Source: Propionispira raffinosivorans DSM 20765 (GTDB taxonomy: Bacteria > Bacillota > Negativicutes > Selenomonadales > Selenomonadaceae). Taken from it: 64,000 nt of DNA. The stretch spans positions 1 through 64,000 of the forward strand of contig NZ_KB905849.1 of assembly GCF_000381065.1 (NCBI RefSeq), read 5' to 3'. How positions within the stretch are numbered: position 1 is the first letter of the stretch; each line of letters begins with the position of its first letter. This document shows, piece after piece, positions 52,637 to 61,169 of the stretch. Both the position numbers and the translations under genes were made by a program. The notes below the pieces were generated by a model. That model saw nothing but the letters and a program-made list of their open reading frames with translations. It was not told the DNA's origin and did no database searches.

Positions 52637-52987
52637 TTAAGTTTGCTTCGGTTCAGCGTCATAATCAATCGTGATACCTACACCGAAATGAACAAATAGT
52701 TCAGGATAACCAGCGAGTGGCAGCCAGTATGAAATCATTTTGCGACCGTTGTATTCGCCTTTCACATACGTTGCCTTGCCTGAGGTTAAAGCCTGATTTG
52801 CTAAACAACCCCTATGTGCATCAGGAGAACCTTGTTGAGCACAGTTTGTTCCGACTTCGCGCATTCCCTGACCGGCTTCGTTAACTGCGAGAACCGTGCG
52901 GTTTTTATGGACGAGAGTAACAGGTTCAGGGAATTGCCCCCACATTAAAGCAAAAGCTTCTATTACACTAGGATCTATTTTTATCAT
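52637..52987 (-). CDS. Small PAS-fold-like protein with Cys/His cluster
   Basis: 116 aa, ATG 52987-52985 behind AAGGAG. Reads as one small PAS-like domain: PEPVTLVHKNRTVLAVNEAG, helical middle, then KMISYWLPLAGYPELFVHFG. The middle holds NCAQQGSPDAHRGC, two cysteines with a histidine that could bind metal, heme or respond to redox. No output domain. Divergent from the membrane protein at 53173. Confidence 0.65.
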   Translation of the reverse strand: MIKIDPSVIEAFALMWGQFPEPVTLVHKNRTVLAVNEAGQGMREVGTNCAQQGSPDAHRGCLANQALTSGKATYVKGEYNGRKMISYWLPLAGYPELFVHFGVGITIDYDAEPKQT

Positions 52988-53172
52988 ATATAGTGCTCCT
53001 TTTTGTTTTTATATTCATTTATGAAGACGATGCTGGTTTATTTTTATTGCATTTTATTTTTGCTACAGTAAATTTAGGGAAGCCATTCTCCGTTAATTTT
53101 CAAAATATAGGTGTATGCTTTATTCATACTGGGCAAAAGAAAAGTCCAAAAATTTTAAGGAGATGTCTAGCG

Positions 53173-53697
53173 ATGATGAAAAATTTAATTTCTGTAAAAT
53201 GGGGTATTGCCTTGGCCGTATTGACAATTTTATTGGGATTTGTTCTTGGCGCCGCGATGGGGGGCGCTGAATCACAAATCAAGGAAGCTTGGACGGCCGC
53301 GGCACAACCGGGATTGACAACAGTTTATCAGAATGATCCGCAGAAAATAACCATGATTGTAGAACGTTCTTGGAAGATGCTGCAACGAGCACATATGCAT
53401 GCAGCAGCAATTGGTACAGCAGCATTGGTTTTGCTGGCAATTTTAGCACAGCTCAACATCGCGGACTTATCAAAAAAAGTTATTTCTTTATGTTTGGGCC
53501 TTGGCGGGTTGGGATATTCTTTTTCTTGGTTATATGTAGCTTTTCTGGCATCTTCAGTAGGTAATATTGCGCAGACGAAAGATGAAATCCATATTGTAGC
53601 CGCATTGTCGATTGCGATGCTGCTTTTTGGCACAGCTTCGGTTTTGGCACTTAGTACGAAAGCTTTATTTATGGCAGCGAAAACAGATTCGTTGTAA
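53173..53697 (+). CDS. Four-helix membrane protein of unknown function
   Basis: 174 aa from ATG 53173 (AAGGAG upstream; the next codon is also ATG). Helices about 12-30, 80-100, 110-135 and 142-165. MLQRAHMHAAAIGTAAL places two histidines at the start of helix 2, as in some heme- or metal-binding membrane proteins, but no family is recognised. The open frame back to 52993 is not used. Confidence 0.7.
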   Translation: MMKNLISVKWGIALAVLTILLGFVLGAAMGGAESQIKEAWTAAAQPGLTTVYQNDPQKITMIVERSWKMLQRAHMHAAAIGTAALVLLAILAQLNIADLSKKVISLCLGLGGLGYSFSWLYVAFLASSVGNIAQTKDEIHIVAALSIAMLLFGTASVLALSTKALFMAAKTDSL

Positions 53698-53810
53698 TAG
53701 CTATGCATCGATTGCTTCTTCCGGAAGGTCACTTAACCCTATACCTCATTACTGACGATTCCCATATAGAATATTTAATGCAACTTATATATTTCGTGTA
53801 TTTTATATAG

Positions 53811-53862
53811 ATGAAACGCTGCAATACATGGCGAGCCGTGTCTGGCAGCGTTTCATTTTTAT
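53811..53862 (+). terminator. Terminator after the four-helix protein
   Basis: ATGAAACGCTGC (53811-53822) / GCAGCGTTTCAT (53845-53856), then TTTTAT. Confidence 0.85.
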
Positions 53863-53873
53863 AAGTTTTTCGC

Positions 53874-53940
53874 TTGACGCACAAACACCTCTGGGTTAAA
53901 ATTAGTTAGGTACCTAACTAATTTTAACCTAGAGGTGTTT
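53874..53940 (+). promoter_or_regulatory. marR promoter overlapped by a 58-bp near-perfect palindrome
   Basis: TTGACG (53874-53879), 17-nt spacer, TAAAAT (53897-53902). The palindrome spans 53883-53940, centre GGTACC at 53909-53914; 36 central bp are perfect and the outer arms AAACACCTCT/AGAGGTGTTT continue after one mismatch. Core TTAGTTAGGTACCTAACTAA fits a MarR dimer site; the right arm holds the ribosome binding site. Confidence 0.8.
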
Positions 53941-53942
53941 TG

Positions 53943-54389
53943 ATGTTAAAAAAACCATATGAACAAGAACTAGGGCATTATATTCAAAAAAGTGCTCATT
54001 TAATTACTTTGATTTCGAATGAACGACTTGAGGAAATCGGTTTAACTTTGTCACAAATGCGCCTGCTGCGTTGCTTATGGAATAGAAATGCATTGATGCA
54101 AAAACAGCTGCAGGAGGAACTATTGATCAAAGCCTCTTCGGTGAATGGGCTCGTTGAGCAATTGTTGAAAAAAAATTTAGTGCAACGACAAATTCATCCA
54201 GTGGATGCAAGAAAAGTTCAAATCTGTCTTACGGAACAAGGCAGAAGTTTGCAACAAAAGTCTGAAGCACTGTTTGCTGATTTTGAAAAAACAGTCAGTG
54301 CGAATTTGAATGTCGAGGAAAAAAGAGCTATGATGCAATATTTAGAGGGGATTTTTCAAAAGCTCTTACAACTTCGTAATAAAAACTAA
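53943..54389 (+). CDS. MarR-family transcriptional regulator
   Basis: 148 aa from ATG 53943, GAGGTG 5 nt upstream (TTG 53940 is too close). Winged helix: LTLSQMRLLRCLWN, then KASSVNGLVEQLLKKNLVQRQ and the wing DARKVQICLTEQG. Probably represses itself and the exporter 29 nt downstream through the palindrome at 53883. Confidence 0.9.
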   Translation: MLKKPYEQELGHYIQKSAHLITLISNERLEEIGLTLSQMRLLRCLWNRNALMQKQLQEELLIKASSVNGLVEQLLKKNLVQRQIHPVDARKVQICLTEQGRSLQQKSEALFADFEKTVSANLNVEEKRAMMQYLEGIFQKLLQLRNKN

Positions 54390-54418
54390 ACTATAATTTT
54401 TCGCAGGTGAAATAAAAG

Positions 54419-55774
54419 ATGAAATCTAATACAAAATTAACCATAATACTTTGTTTATTTATTTTTTTCGCTGTTGTCAACAACACGATGTTTAATGTCG
54501 CAATGCCTTTTATCAAATCGATATATGATTTGACAGCGGGGCAGGTCAGCCTGGTCAGTGTGACGTATTTAGCTATTTTTTCCGTGGGGACGATTATTTA
54601 TGGAAAACTCGCCGATTTTTTCCCGCTTCGTACATTGTATATTATTGGAGCCAGTTTATTGATTGGCGGCTCTTTTATCGGATATTTTGCCGATTCCTTT
54701 CTTTTTATATTAGTGGGTCGTATTGTTCAAGCGGCAGGTGGTGCTGCCATTCCTTCGTTAACGATGCTGGCTTTTCATACTTTTTATAGTGTGGAAAAAA
54801 GATCGGTTGGGATGACGCTGCTCGCATCGACCGCTTCTTTGGGTACGGGCGCAGGGCCTGTTTTAGGCGGGTTTATTACTTCTTTTATTGGCTATAAAGG
54901 TTTATTTTTAATTACGGCTTCAGTGATTTTTTTACTTCCATTTTTATTCCAACTTATGCCGAAAGGACAATCTAAACCGATTGAATTTGATTTTTTTGGC
55001 GGTTTCTTACTGATTTGCGGCATTTTTATGCTGGTAGTTGGTATTTCGATTAACCTGAATCTTTTTATTGGCGGAGTTTTATGCTTAGCTGGCTTTTTTT
55101 TCTATATTTCGCATGCGAAAATATCTTTTATTGATCTTTCTTTATTGAAAAACAAAATGTTTTGCAGCATGCTTTTAGTGGGATTATTTGCATTTCTTGT
55201 ATCCATTGGCAATTTGTTCTTGCTGCCCATGCTGCTCAAACAAGTAAATGGCATGACCGCTTTTGCAATTGGGCTATGCTTGCTTCCCGGGTCAATTTTA
55301 TCTTTTATTTCCGGGAAATATGTAAAAAAGCTATACGATACTTGTGGGGCGATTTATACTCTTGCTGGTGTGTTGGTATTACTGCTGGCAGGATTTTTGT
55401 GCACAGCTACGTTTGCAGGAGGGTCTTATCTTTTAATCGTTGCTTTTTCACTTTTTGCTTATATTGGGTTTGCGGCAGTACAGGTCGTTATGGGAAACTA
55501 TATGTTTGAACTACTGCCTAAAGCCGAAGTAAATGTGGGGATGGGACTTTATAATTTATGTGCTTTTGTCGGGGGGGCTTTGGGGCCGGCTTTAACGGGA
55601 AAGTTTTTGGATTTAAAATTTGCCCCTGTTTTAAATCCATGGAATCATTCTAGTATTTTTGTGGATGGTTATATGCTGCTCGCGTTCATTGTAATCGTAA
55701 CGAGTGCTTTTTTGTGGGCAGTAAATCGGCGCTATGATTTTCCGTCGAGGAAAGCGGGCAAAGTATGGCTATGA
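54419..55774 (+). CDS. MFS exporter (DHA2/TetL-QacA-like)
   Basis: 451 aa, ATG 54419. Twelve to fourteen helices; NNTMFNVAMPFIKSIY in helix 1, motif A GKLADFFPLRTLY, and STASLGTGAGPVLGGFI (antiporter motif C). Drug or solvent exporter under MarR control is the natural reading; substrate unknown. Confidence 0.88.
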   Translation: MKSNTKLTIILCLFIFFAVVNNTMFNVAMPFIKSIYDLTAGQVSLVSVTYLAIFSVGTIIYGKLADFFPLRTLYIIGASLLIGGSFIGYFADSFLFILVGRIVQAAGGAAIPSLTMLAFHTFYSVEKRSVGMTLLASTASLGTGAGPVLGGFITSFIGYKGLFLITASVIFLLPFLFQLMPKGQSKPIEFDFFGGFLLICGIFMLVVGISINLNLFIGGVLCLAGFFFYISHAKISFIDLSLLKNKMFCSMLLVGLFAFLVSIGNLFLLPMLLKQVNGMTAFAIGLCLLPGSILSFISGKYVKKLYDTCGAIYTLAGVLVLLLAGFLCTATFAGGSYLLIVAFSLFAYIGFAAVQVVMGNYMFELLPKAEVNVGMGLYNLCAFVGGALGPALTGKFLDLKFAPVLNPWNHSSIFVDGYMLLAFIVIVTSAFLWAVNRRYDFPSRKAGKVWL

Positions 55775-55823
55775 AGTTTAGTTGGACTGTCTTCTTTTTG
55801 TTTACTCAATTCATTTATTTTAC

Positions 55824-55852
55824 TTGCAAAAAGCTAAAAAAGGAACTATACT
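55824..55852 (+). promoter_or_regulatory. Promoter of the OYE-family gene
   Basis: TTGCAA (55824-55829), 17-nt spacer, TATACT (55847-55852). Confidence 0.7.
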
Positions 55853-55991
55853 AAAAATAGTTAGATAATAATTGTTATCAGTTGATTTCGGTTTTAATAA
55901 ATGAAGTTTAATACAATCTGGTATAAAGCTCATTCTGCATTGATTTTTACGTGATGCAGGACATTAATTTCAATAAAAAGGATGGTTATTT

Positions 55992-57128
55992 ATGATAAAT
56001 CAAGAATTAGCAGTTGAAAAAAAAGATTTAAATATTTTATACGAACCCATTAAAATTGGTTCTCTTCACTTGAAAAATCGTATTGTTATGGCACCGATGA
56101 CACGGGGTTTTTCGCCGCATGGTGTTCCTGGAGCAAATGTTGTGGACTATTATAGACGCCGGGCGGAAAATGAAGTGGGTCTGATTATTACGGAAGGTAC
56201 GCTGATCAATCACCCCGCAGCGGCAGAAGGTCGGCATCGGCCAGTTATTCATGGGGAAAAACCTCTTGCTGGCTGGGCTAAGGTTGTAGCGGCTGTCCAT
56301 AAGGCTGGTGGGAAAATCGTTCCGCAGATTTGGCATGTTGGTATGGCTCGACAGATCGGTGGCGACAATCCGCATCCGGAAGTGCTTCCAGTTGGTCCAT
56401 CGGGGATCGATGTAGCGACCGGTAAAAAAGTTACGCAGCCACTTGGGATTGAAGAAATTGAGCAAATTATTCAATCTTATGGTGATGCTGCTGGACAGGC
56501 GCAAAAATTGGGATTTGATGGTGTTGAAATTCATGGGGCGCATGGCTATTTAATTGATCAATTCTTCTGGAGTAAAACAAATTCACGCCAGGATCGTTAT
56601 GGCGGTGATGCGATTAAGCGGACACAGTTTGCAGTTGAAGTGATTGAAGCTTGTCGGCGTGCTGTCGGTCCTGACTTTCCGATTGTTTTTCGTTTTTCAC
56701 AGTGGAAACTTGGCGATTATAAAGCAAAATTAGCAGATACACCAGAACGATTGGCTGCATTTTTAGATCCGCTGGTTAAGGCTGGTGTGGATATTTTTCA
56801 TTGTTCGACACGTCGTTATTGGGAACCTGAGTTTGAAGGTTCGAATTTGAATTTGGCTGGCTGGACAAAAAAATTAACAGGAAAGCCAACGATTACGGTT
56901 GGTTCCGTTGGTCTTGATACGAATTTTATTGATTTTTTCACGAAAGGGCAAGGTGCTGCTGTATCTAGTGTAGCTCCTTTATTGGATCGGTTAGAAAAGA
57001 AAGAGTTTGATCTAGTAGCTGTCGGTAGAGCCTTGCTCGCTGATCCTGCCTGGGCAAAAAAAGTCCATGCTAATGAAGTTGACCAATTAGTTGCGTTTAC
57101 ACCGGATATCGAATCAGAACTTTTTTAA
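55992..57128 (+). CDS. Old yellow enzyme-family NADH:flavin oxidoreductase
   Basis: 378 aa, ATG 55992 behind AAAAGGATGG. FMN barrel without an iron-sulfur extension: LKNRIVMAPMTRGF, PQIWHVGMAR, FDGVEIHGAHGYLIDQF (His pair for substrate), and ITVGSVGL/VAVGRALLADP for FMN phosphate. Reduces activated alkenes or electrophiles. Follows the MarR-exporter unit, so a shared electrophile response is possible. Confidence 0.92.
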   Translation: MINQELAVEKKDLNILYEPIKIGSLHLKNRIVMAPMTRGFSPHGVPGANVVDYYRRRAENEVGLIITEGTLINHPAAAEGRHRPVIHGEKPLAGWAKVVAAVHKAGGKIVPQIWHVGMARQIGGDNPHPEVLPVGPSGIDVATGKKVTQPLGIEEIEQIIQSYGDAAGQAQKLGFDGVEIHGAHGYLIDQFFWSKTNSRQDRYGGDAIKRTQFAVEVIEACRRAVGPDFPIVFRFSQWKLGDYKAKLADTPERLAAFLDPLVKAGVDIFHCSTRRYWEPEFEGSNLNLAGWTKKLTGKPTITVGSVGLDTNFIDFFTKGQGAAVSSVAPLLDRLEKKEFDLVAVGRALLADPAWAKKVHANEVDQLVAFTPDIESELF

Positions 57129-57149
57129 ACAAATAAGCTATATAGTATA

Positions 57150-57188
57150 ATGCATCTCTTTTATATGTAAAGGAGGTGCATTTTTTTA
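57150..57188 (+). terminator. Terminator of the OYE-family gene
   Basis: ATGCA-CTC-TTT / AAAGGAGGTGCAT stem followed by seven T. Confidence 0.75.
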
Positions 57189-57249
57189 GTTTTTATCCTA
57201 AGTATGGGCTGCTATGCAGGGAAAAGGAGGATGAATGTTAAATAAACCA

Positions 57250-57265
57250 ATATATATATATATAT
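57250..57265. repeat. AT dinucleotide repeat (8 units)
   Basis: Sixteen alternating A and T within the 5' region of the ABC gene, between an upstream ATG (57235) and the preferred start (57295). Confidence 0.8.
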
Positions 57266-57294
57266 GTTGTATTAAAGAAGTTGAGGTGTGCCAG

Positions 57295-57984
57295 ATGCTG
57301 TTGTTGGATGTGGTGGATTTAAAGCTTGAATTTAAGGGGATACCTGTTTTGACGGGACTTTCATTTCAAGTATATCAGAAAGATTGTATAGGTTTGTTAG
57401 GCAGTTCTGGTTCAGGAAAAACATCGTTGTTTCGTATTTTGAATTTATTGCAAAGTCCCAGCCAGGGCAAAGTTATGTATTTAGATAGGGATACTTTATC
57501 GTATTCGCCAACAGCGCTTAGAAAGCGGATTGGCTATGTTATGCAAAAACCACATTTGTTTGAAGATACCGTAGCTGATAATTTGTTATATCCATACTTT
57601 TTGCTCAAAACGGAGCCGAATTATTTAGTGATACATCAGTACTTGGAAAAAGTGAATTTAAGTGAAAGTATTTTACAAAAAAAACCAACAGAACTTTCGG
57701 GAGGGGAGCAGCAGCGTATTGCGTTGATTCGTTCTTTGCTGATTCAGCCGCATATCCTGCTTTTAGATGAATTTACAGCGGCCCTTGATGAAGAAAATAC
57801 CATTGCTGTGGAAAAAATGATTTTAGCAGAACAAGAAGAAAAGAATGTGACAGTCTTATTTATTTCACATCAAGCGGCGCAAGCGCAACGTTTAGCGAAG
57901 AAAATTTTACATTTAGAAAAAGGTAAAATTGCTTTTTATGGAACAAAAGAAGCCTATTTTACCAGTAAGGACGTGGATGTATGA
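57295..57984 (+). CDS. fetA: ABC transporter ATPase, FetA/YbbL-like
   Basis: 229 aa from ATG 57295 (GAGGTG 6 nt upstream); ATG 57235 also has AAGGAGG and would add 20 odd residues encoded by an AT repeat. Walker A GSSGSGKTS (36-44), signature LSGGEQQRIALIRSLL, Walker B LLLDEFTAAL. Pairs with the UPF0014 permease downstream; the homologous system affects iron homeostasis and peroxide resistance. Overlaps the permease by 4 bp. Confidence 0.88.
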   Translation: MLLLDVVDLKLEFKGIPVLTGLSFQVYQKDCIGLLGSSGSGKTSLFRILNLLQSPSQGKVMYLDRDTLSYSPTALRKRIGYVMQKPHLFEDTVADNLLYPYFLLKTEPNYLVIHQYLEKVNLSESILQKKPTELSGGEQQRIALIRSLLIQPHILLLDEFTAALDEENTIAVEKMILAEQEEKNVTVLFISHQAAQAQRLAKKILHLEKGKIAFYGTKEAYFTSKDVDV

Positions 57985-58730
57985 CAAATCTTTCTTTGGC
58001 TATGACGTTTGCCTTGGTTTTGTTGGCGCTGTATTTGTCTTATAAAGATAAAATAGGTCTGGAAAAAGATATTATGATTGGCAGCGTAAGGGCGGTTTTG
58101 CAGTTAACGGTCATTGGTTTTATTTTAACGTATGTTTTTGATTTGAATAATATTTTTGTTACTACTTTGATTTTAGGGTTGATGGTCTATAATGCATCTG
58201 TTGTCTCAGCGAAACGAGGCCAGGGGATCTATCATATACAACGAATTGCTTTTTTTGCGCTGCTGTTTGGTTTAGTTATTACGCTTGGGGCTTTATTGGT
58301 TTTTGGCGCTGTGGAGTATCAACCAAGTCAAGTGATTCCCATCAGCGGGATGGTTGTTGGTAACTCCATGATTGCTGCCAGCTTGGTTTTTAATAACCTG
58401 CGAGAAAATTTTTTGCGACGTCGTGAGGAAATTGAAATTAAACTTTGTTTGGGGGCCACGTCGAGGGAAGCAGCGACGAGCATTATTCGCCAAACAATTC
58501 GGTCGGCGATGCTGCCTAGTATTGATTCAATGAAAACCTTGGGAATTGTCCAACTTCCGGGAATGATGACTGGCCTGATTTTGGCTGGTCTGCCACCAAC
58601 CGATGCCATTAAATATCAAATTATGGTTGCGTTTATGCTGGTGGGAGCTGTTTCGGTATCCGTTTTTATTGCAGCTTATTGGGGCTCGAAAAGCTTTTTT
58701 ACGGAGCTTGAACAATTGCGGCAGCCTTGA
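57981..58730 (+). CDS. fetB: ABC transporter permease, FetB/YbbM-like (UPF0014)
   Basis: 249 aa, ATG 57981 overlapping fetA. Six to seven helices with SVRAVLQLTVIGFILTYVFD, the GMVVGNSMIAASL block and IKLCLGATSREAA...QLPGMMTGLILAG, which are UPF0014 hallmarks. Probable metal exporter subunit. Confidence 0.9.
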   Translation: MTNLSLAMTFALVLLALYLSYKDKIGLEKDIMIGSVRAVLQLTVIGFILTYVFDLNNIFVTTLILGLMVYNASVVSAKRGQGIYHIQRIAFFALLFGLVITLGALLVFGAVEYQPSQVIPISGMVVGNSMIAASLVFNNLRENFLRRREEIEIKLCLGATSREAATSIIRQTIRSAMLPSIDSMKTLGIVQLPGMMTGLILAGLPPTDAIKYQIMVAFMLVGAVSVSVFIAAYWGSKSFFTELEQLRQP

Positions 58731-58786
58731 TTACAAGATAGTTTGATATACGATGTTTTAACAATTTTTTTTAGGAGTGATGGTAG

Positions 58787-60808
58787 ATGAATAGTTTATT
58801 GAAAACAGGACTAAAACGGTCTTTTTTTACGATTTCAAGTATTAAGACAAAATTGGTTTTATTTACCGTGAGCTTAACTTTTGCAGCGGTTCTTGCAACG
58901 GTAATTCCGGCACTTTATCTGTTGAATCAGCATAATAAAGATTTGATGGATGATCAAGTGAAGCAGAGTATGCAGGGGTTGGTTACTAAAATTGATGAAT
59001 ATCAAAACAATGCTTTGAATTTTGGCGCACTTATTGCGATGCAGCCAGCTGTTGTGACTGCAATTAAAAATAAAGATGCAGATGCAGTACTGCAGACGGT
59101 AGGACCTATGCTGCAAAGGTCTAAACTAGATTTTGCTACAATCACGGATGAAACAGGAACGGTTATTGTGAGGACACATGAAGCAACGCGCGGTGATAAT
59201 GTAGCTAAGCAGGCCAATGTTCAAAAGGCGCTAAAGGGAAGTGCTTTTGCTGCGGTTGAATCGGGCAGCGTGGTGAAATTTTCGGCTCGGGCGGGTACAC
59301 CAGTCAAGGATGAAACAGGAAAAGTAATTGGCGTTATTTCAGTAGGTTATTATATTAGCAATGATACGTTGGTTGATCAAGTGAAGACGATGTTCGGGAC
59401 AGATGTGACTTTGTTTTTAGGTGATACGCGTGTTGCTACGACGATTATGAAAGATGGGCAGCGTGTTTTGAATACAAAACTCAATGAGACAATTGCGGCA
59501 AAAGTAATTGGGGCAGGGCAGGAATATACAGGGCAAGCCGAAATCCTTGGCAATTCGTATACGACAAGTTATAAGCCGATTTTGGGCTTAGATAAAAAAG
59601 TAATAGGCGTTCTTTTTGTGGGGAAAAGTCTGGACGAAATTGCCAATACACAACACAAAGTAGGATTGACAGTGGGCGGGATTTCCGTGCTTGTTTTAAT
59701 AATTATTTTGCTTTTTTCAACGCAGCTGGCCAAACGGATTACCATCCCAATTCGTGAATTGGTTATGGCTATGGAATATGTCGCGAAGGGCGATTTGAGC
59801 AAGGCCGTAGCAACGACGGCAACGGATGAAATCGGTTCTTTAGCAATTGGTTATAATAAAATGTTGGAGCATTTGAAAGTCTTGATTGATAATGTAAACA
59901 GTTCAGCACAGCACTTATCGGAGGCAGCAAGGTCGCTCACGGTTAGTGGGGAACAATCTTCACAAGCCGTTAGTGAAGTCGCGGACTCAATTCTGGAATT
60001 GACAAGCGGAGCTGAAAAACAGCGGGCGGCGATAGAAGATACCTCAAATGGAATTGGGCAGCTGGCACAAAAAATTGAACAGGTGGCACATAATGCTGGC
60101 AATGCCGCAAAGCTGACGAATCAGGCAATTTCCCTTTCGCAAGCGGGCAGTAGTGCAGTGACAAGTGCGGTTACACAAATGAATACAATAGAAACGGCTG
60201 TAATTCAGGCCTCTAATGTAGTCACAAAGTTAGGTGAACGATCTAAGGAGATCAGCGGAATCGTAGATGCGATTGCAGGAATTGCGGGGCAAACTAACTT
60301 GCTGGCTTTGAATGCGGCGATTGAAGCTGCTCGAGCTGGTGAACAGGGGCGCGGTTTTGCTGTGGTCGCGGAAGAGGTACGTAAACTTGCTGAACAATCG
60401 CAGGAATCGGCTCAAAATGTAGCGGATCTAATCAACGAAATTCAGCAGGATACCAATTTAGCAGTATTATCAATGTCGGAGGGGACGCGCGAGGTGAAGA
60501 TGGGAACCGATGCGGTGGCTTCTGCAGGTAGTGCCTTTATGGATATAGCTGCTTCAGTTAAGGCCGTGGCAAGTGAAGTAACGCAAATTTCCTCCGCTAG
60601 TCAGCAGATGACAAATAATAGTGAAAAGATGGTCCAGTCGGTTGAACGGATTAATCAAGTGAGTGCCGAAGCGGTCAAACAAACAAAAAATGTTTCCGGA
60701 TCGGTTGAAAAACAATCAGAAGCTATGGCAGAAATTGCTGCATCCAGTCAGGAATTAACAAATATGGCTGATAGGTTAACGAAGCATGTCGATCAATTTA
60801 TCCGATAG
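58787..60808 (+). CDS. Methyl-accepting chemotaxis protein with sCache sensor
   Basis: 673 aa, ATG 58787 behind TTAGGAGTGATGG. Helix 1 about 22-45, periplasmic single-Cache-like domain about 50-290 ([34 protein letters not shown]), helix 2 about 298-318, HAMP about 319-372, signalling coiled coil with the conserved tip [20 protein letters not shown]. Controls CheA in swimming bias; ligand unknown, cache domains of this type often bind organic acids. Precedes an anion transporter on its own transcript. Confidence 0.93.
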   Translation: MNSLLKTGLKRSFFTISSIKTKLVLFTVSLTFAAVLATVIPALYLLNQHNKDLMDDQVKQSMQGLVTKIDEYQNNALNFGALIAMQPAVVTAIKNKDADAVLQTVGPMLQRSKLDFATITDETGTVIVRTHEATRGDNVAKQANVQKALKGSAFAAVESGSVVKFSARAGTPVKDETGKVIGVISVGYYISNDTLVDQVKTMFGTDVTLFLGDTRVATTIMKDGQRVLNTKLNETIAAKVIGAGQEYTGQAEILGNSYTTSYKPILGLDKKVIGVLFVGKSLDEIANTQHKVGLTVGGISVLVLIIILLFSTQLAKRITIPIRELVMAMEYVAKGDLSKAVATTATDEIGSLAIGYNKMLEHLKVLIDNVNSSAQHLSEAARSLTVSGEQSSQAVSEVADSILELTSGAEKQRAAIEDTSNGIGQLAQKIEQVAHNAGNAAKLTNQAISLSQAGSSAVTSAVTQMNTIETAVIQASNVVTKLGERSKEISGIVDAIAGIAGQTNLLALNAAIEAARAGEQGRGFAVVAEEVRKLAEQSQESAQNVADLINEIQQDTNLAVLSMSEGTREVKMGTDAVASAGSAFMDIAASVKAVASEVTQISSASQQMTNNSEKMVQSVERINQVSAEAVKQTKNVSGSVEKQSEAMAEIAASSQELTNMADRLTKHVDQFIR

Positions 60809-60859
60809 GCAGCTTGTAAAATTCGGAATATATATGATTCAAGTATCATTAATGTAGAG

Positions 60860-60912
60860 AAAACGAAGTGATAGCCAATGAACTTTTATGTTGGCATCGC
60901 TTCGTTTTTGTT
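60860..60912 (+). terminator. Terminator of the chemoreceptor gene
   Basis: AAAACGAAGTGAT-GCCAA / TTGGC-TCGCTTCGTTTTT stem. Confidence 0.8.
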
Positions 60913-60956
60913 TAGAGATTTTTCGTAAAAAACGCATGAGGCATAATGAATAATTA

Positions 60957-60985
60957 TTGACAATCATTACCTTGTGATATAATAT
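60957..60985 (+). promoter_or_regulatory. Promoter of the DASS transporter
   Basis: TTGACA (60957-60962) with TAATAT at 17 nt (60980-60985) or TATAAT at 15 nt (60978-60983). Confidence 0.65.
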
Positions 60986-61019
60986 ATAGGTATACAAAGT
61001 ATATAATATATAGCATATT

Positions 61020-61120
61020 AAGAAACTATATTGTTCAAAGATGAACGCAAAACCTGATGCTGCAAGTTTTTACATAAAAACTGTAAGGCGGTCTCCAGAT
61101 TTTTTCTGGAGCTTTTTTTA
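61020..61120 (+). promoter_or_regulatory. Attenuator-like leader of the DASS transporter
   Basis: Three hairpins in sequence: GTTCA AAGA TGAAC (about 61032-61045), AGTTTTT ACAT AAAAACT (about 61066-61083) closed by CCT/AGG, and terminator CTCCAG ATTTTTT CTGGAG with CTTTTTTT (61093-61118). Placed 50 nt before the gene; known riboswitch class not recognised. Confidence 0.55.
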
Positions 61121-61169
61121 TTTGCTTTTACAAATATTATTGTATATTTATACAAATGGAGGGATTTAT

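Noticed and set aside
61041-61169. Extended N-terminus of the DASS transporter from ATG 61041
   Set aside because: It would be translated through the terminator hairpin; GGAGGG supports ATG 61170.
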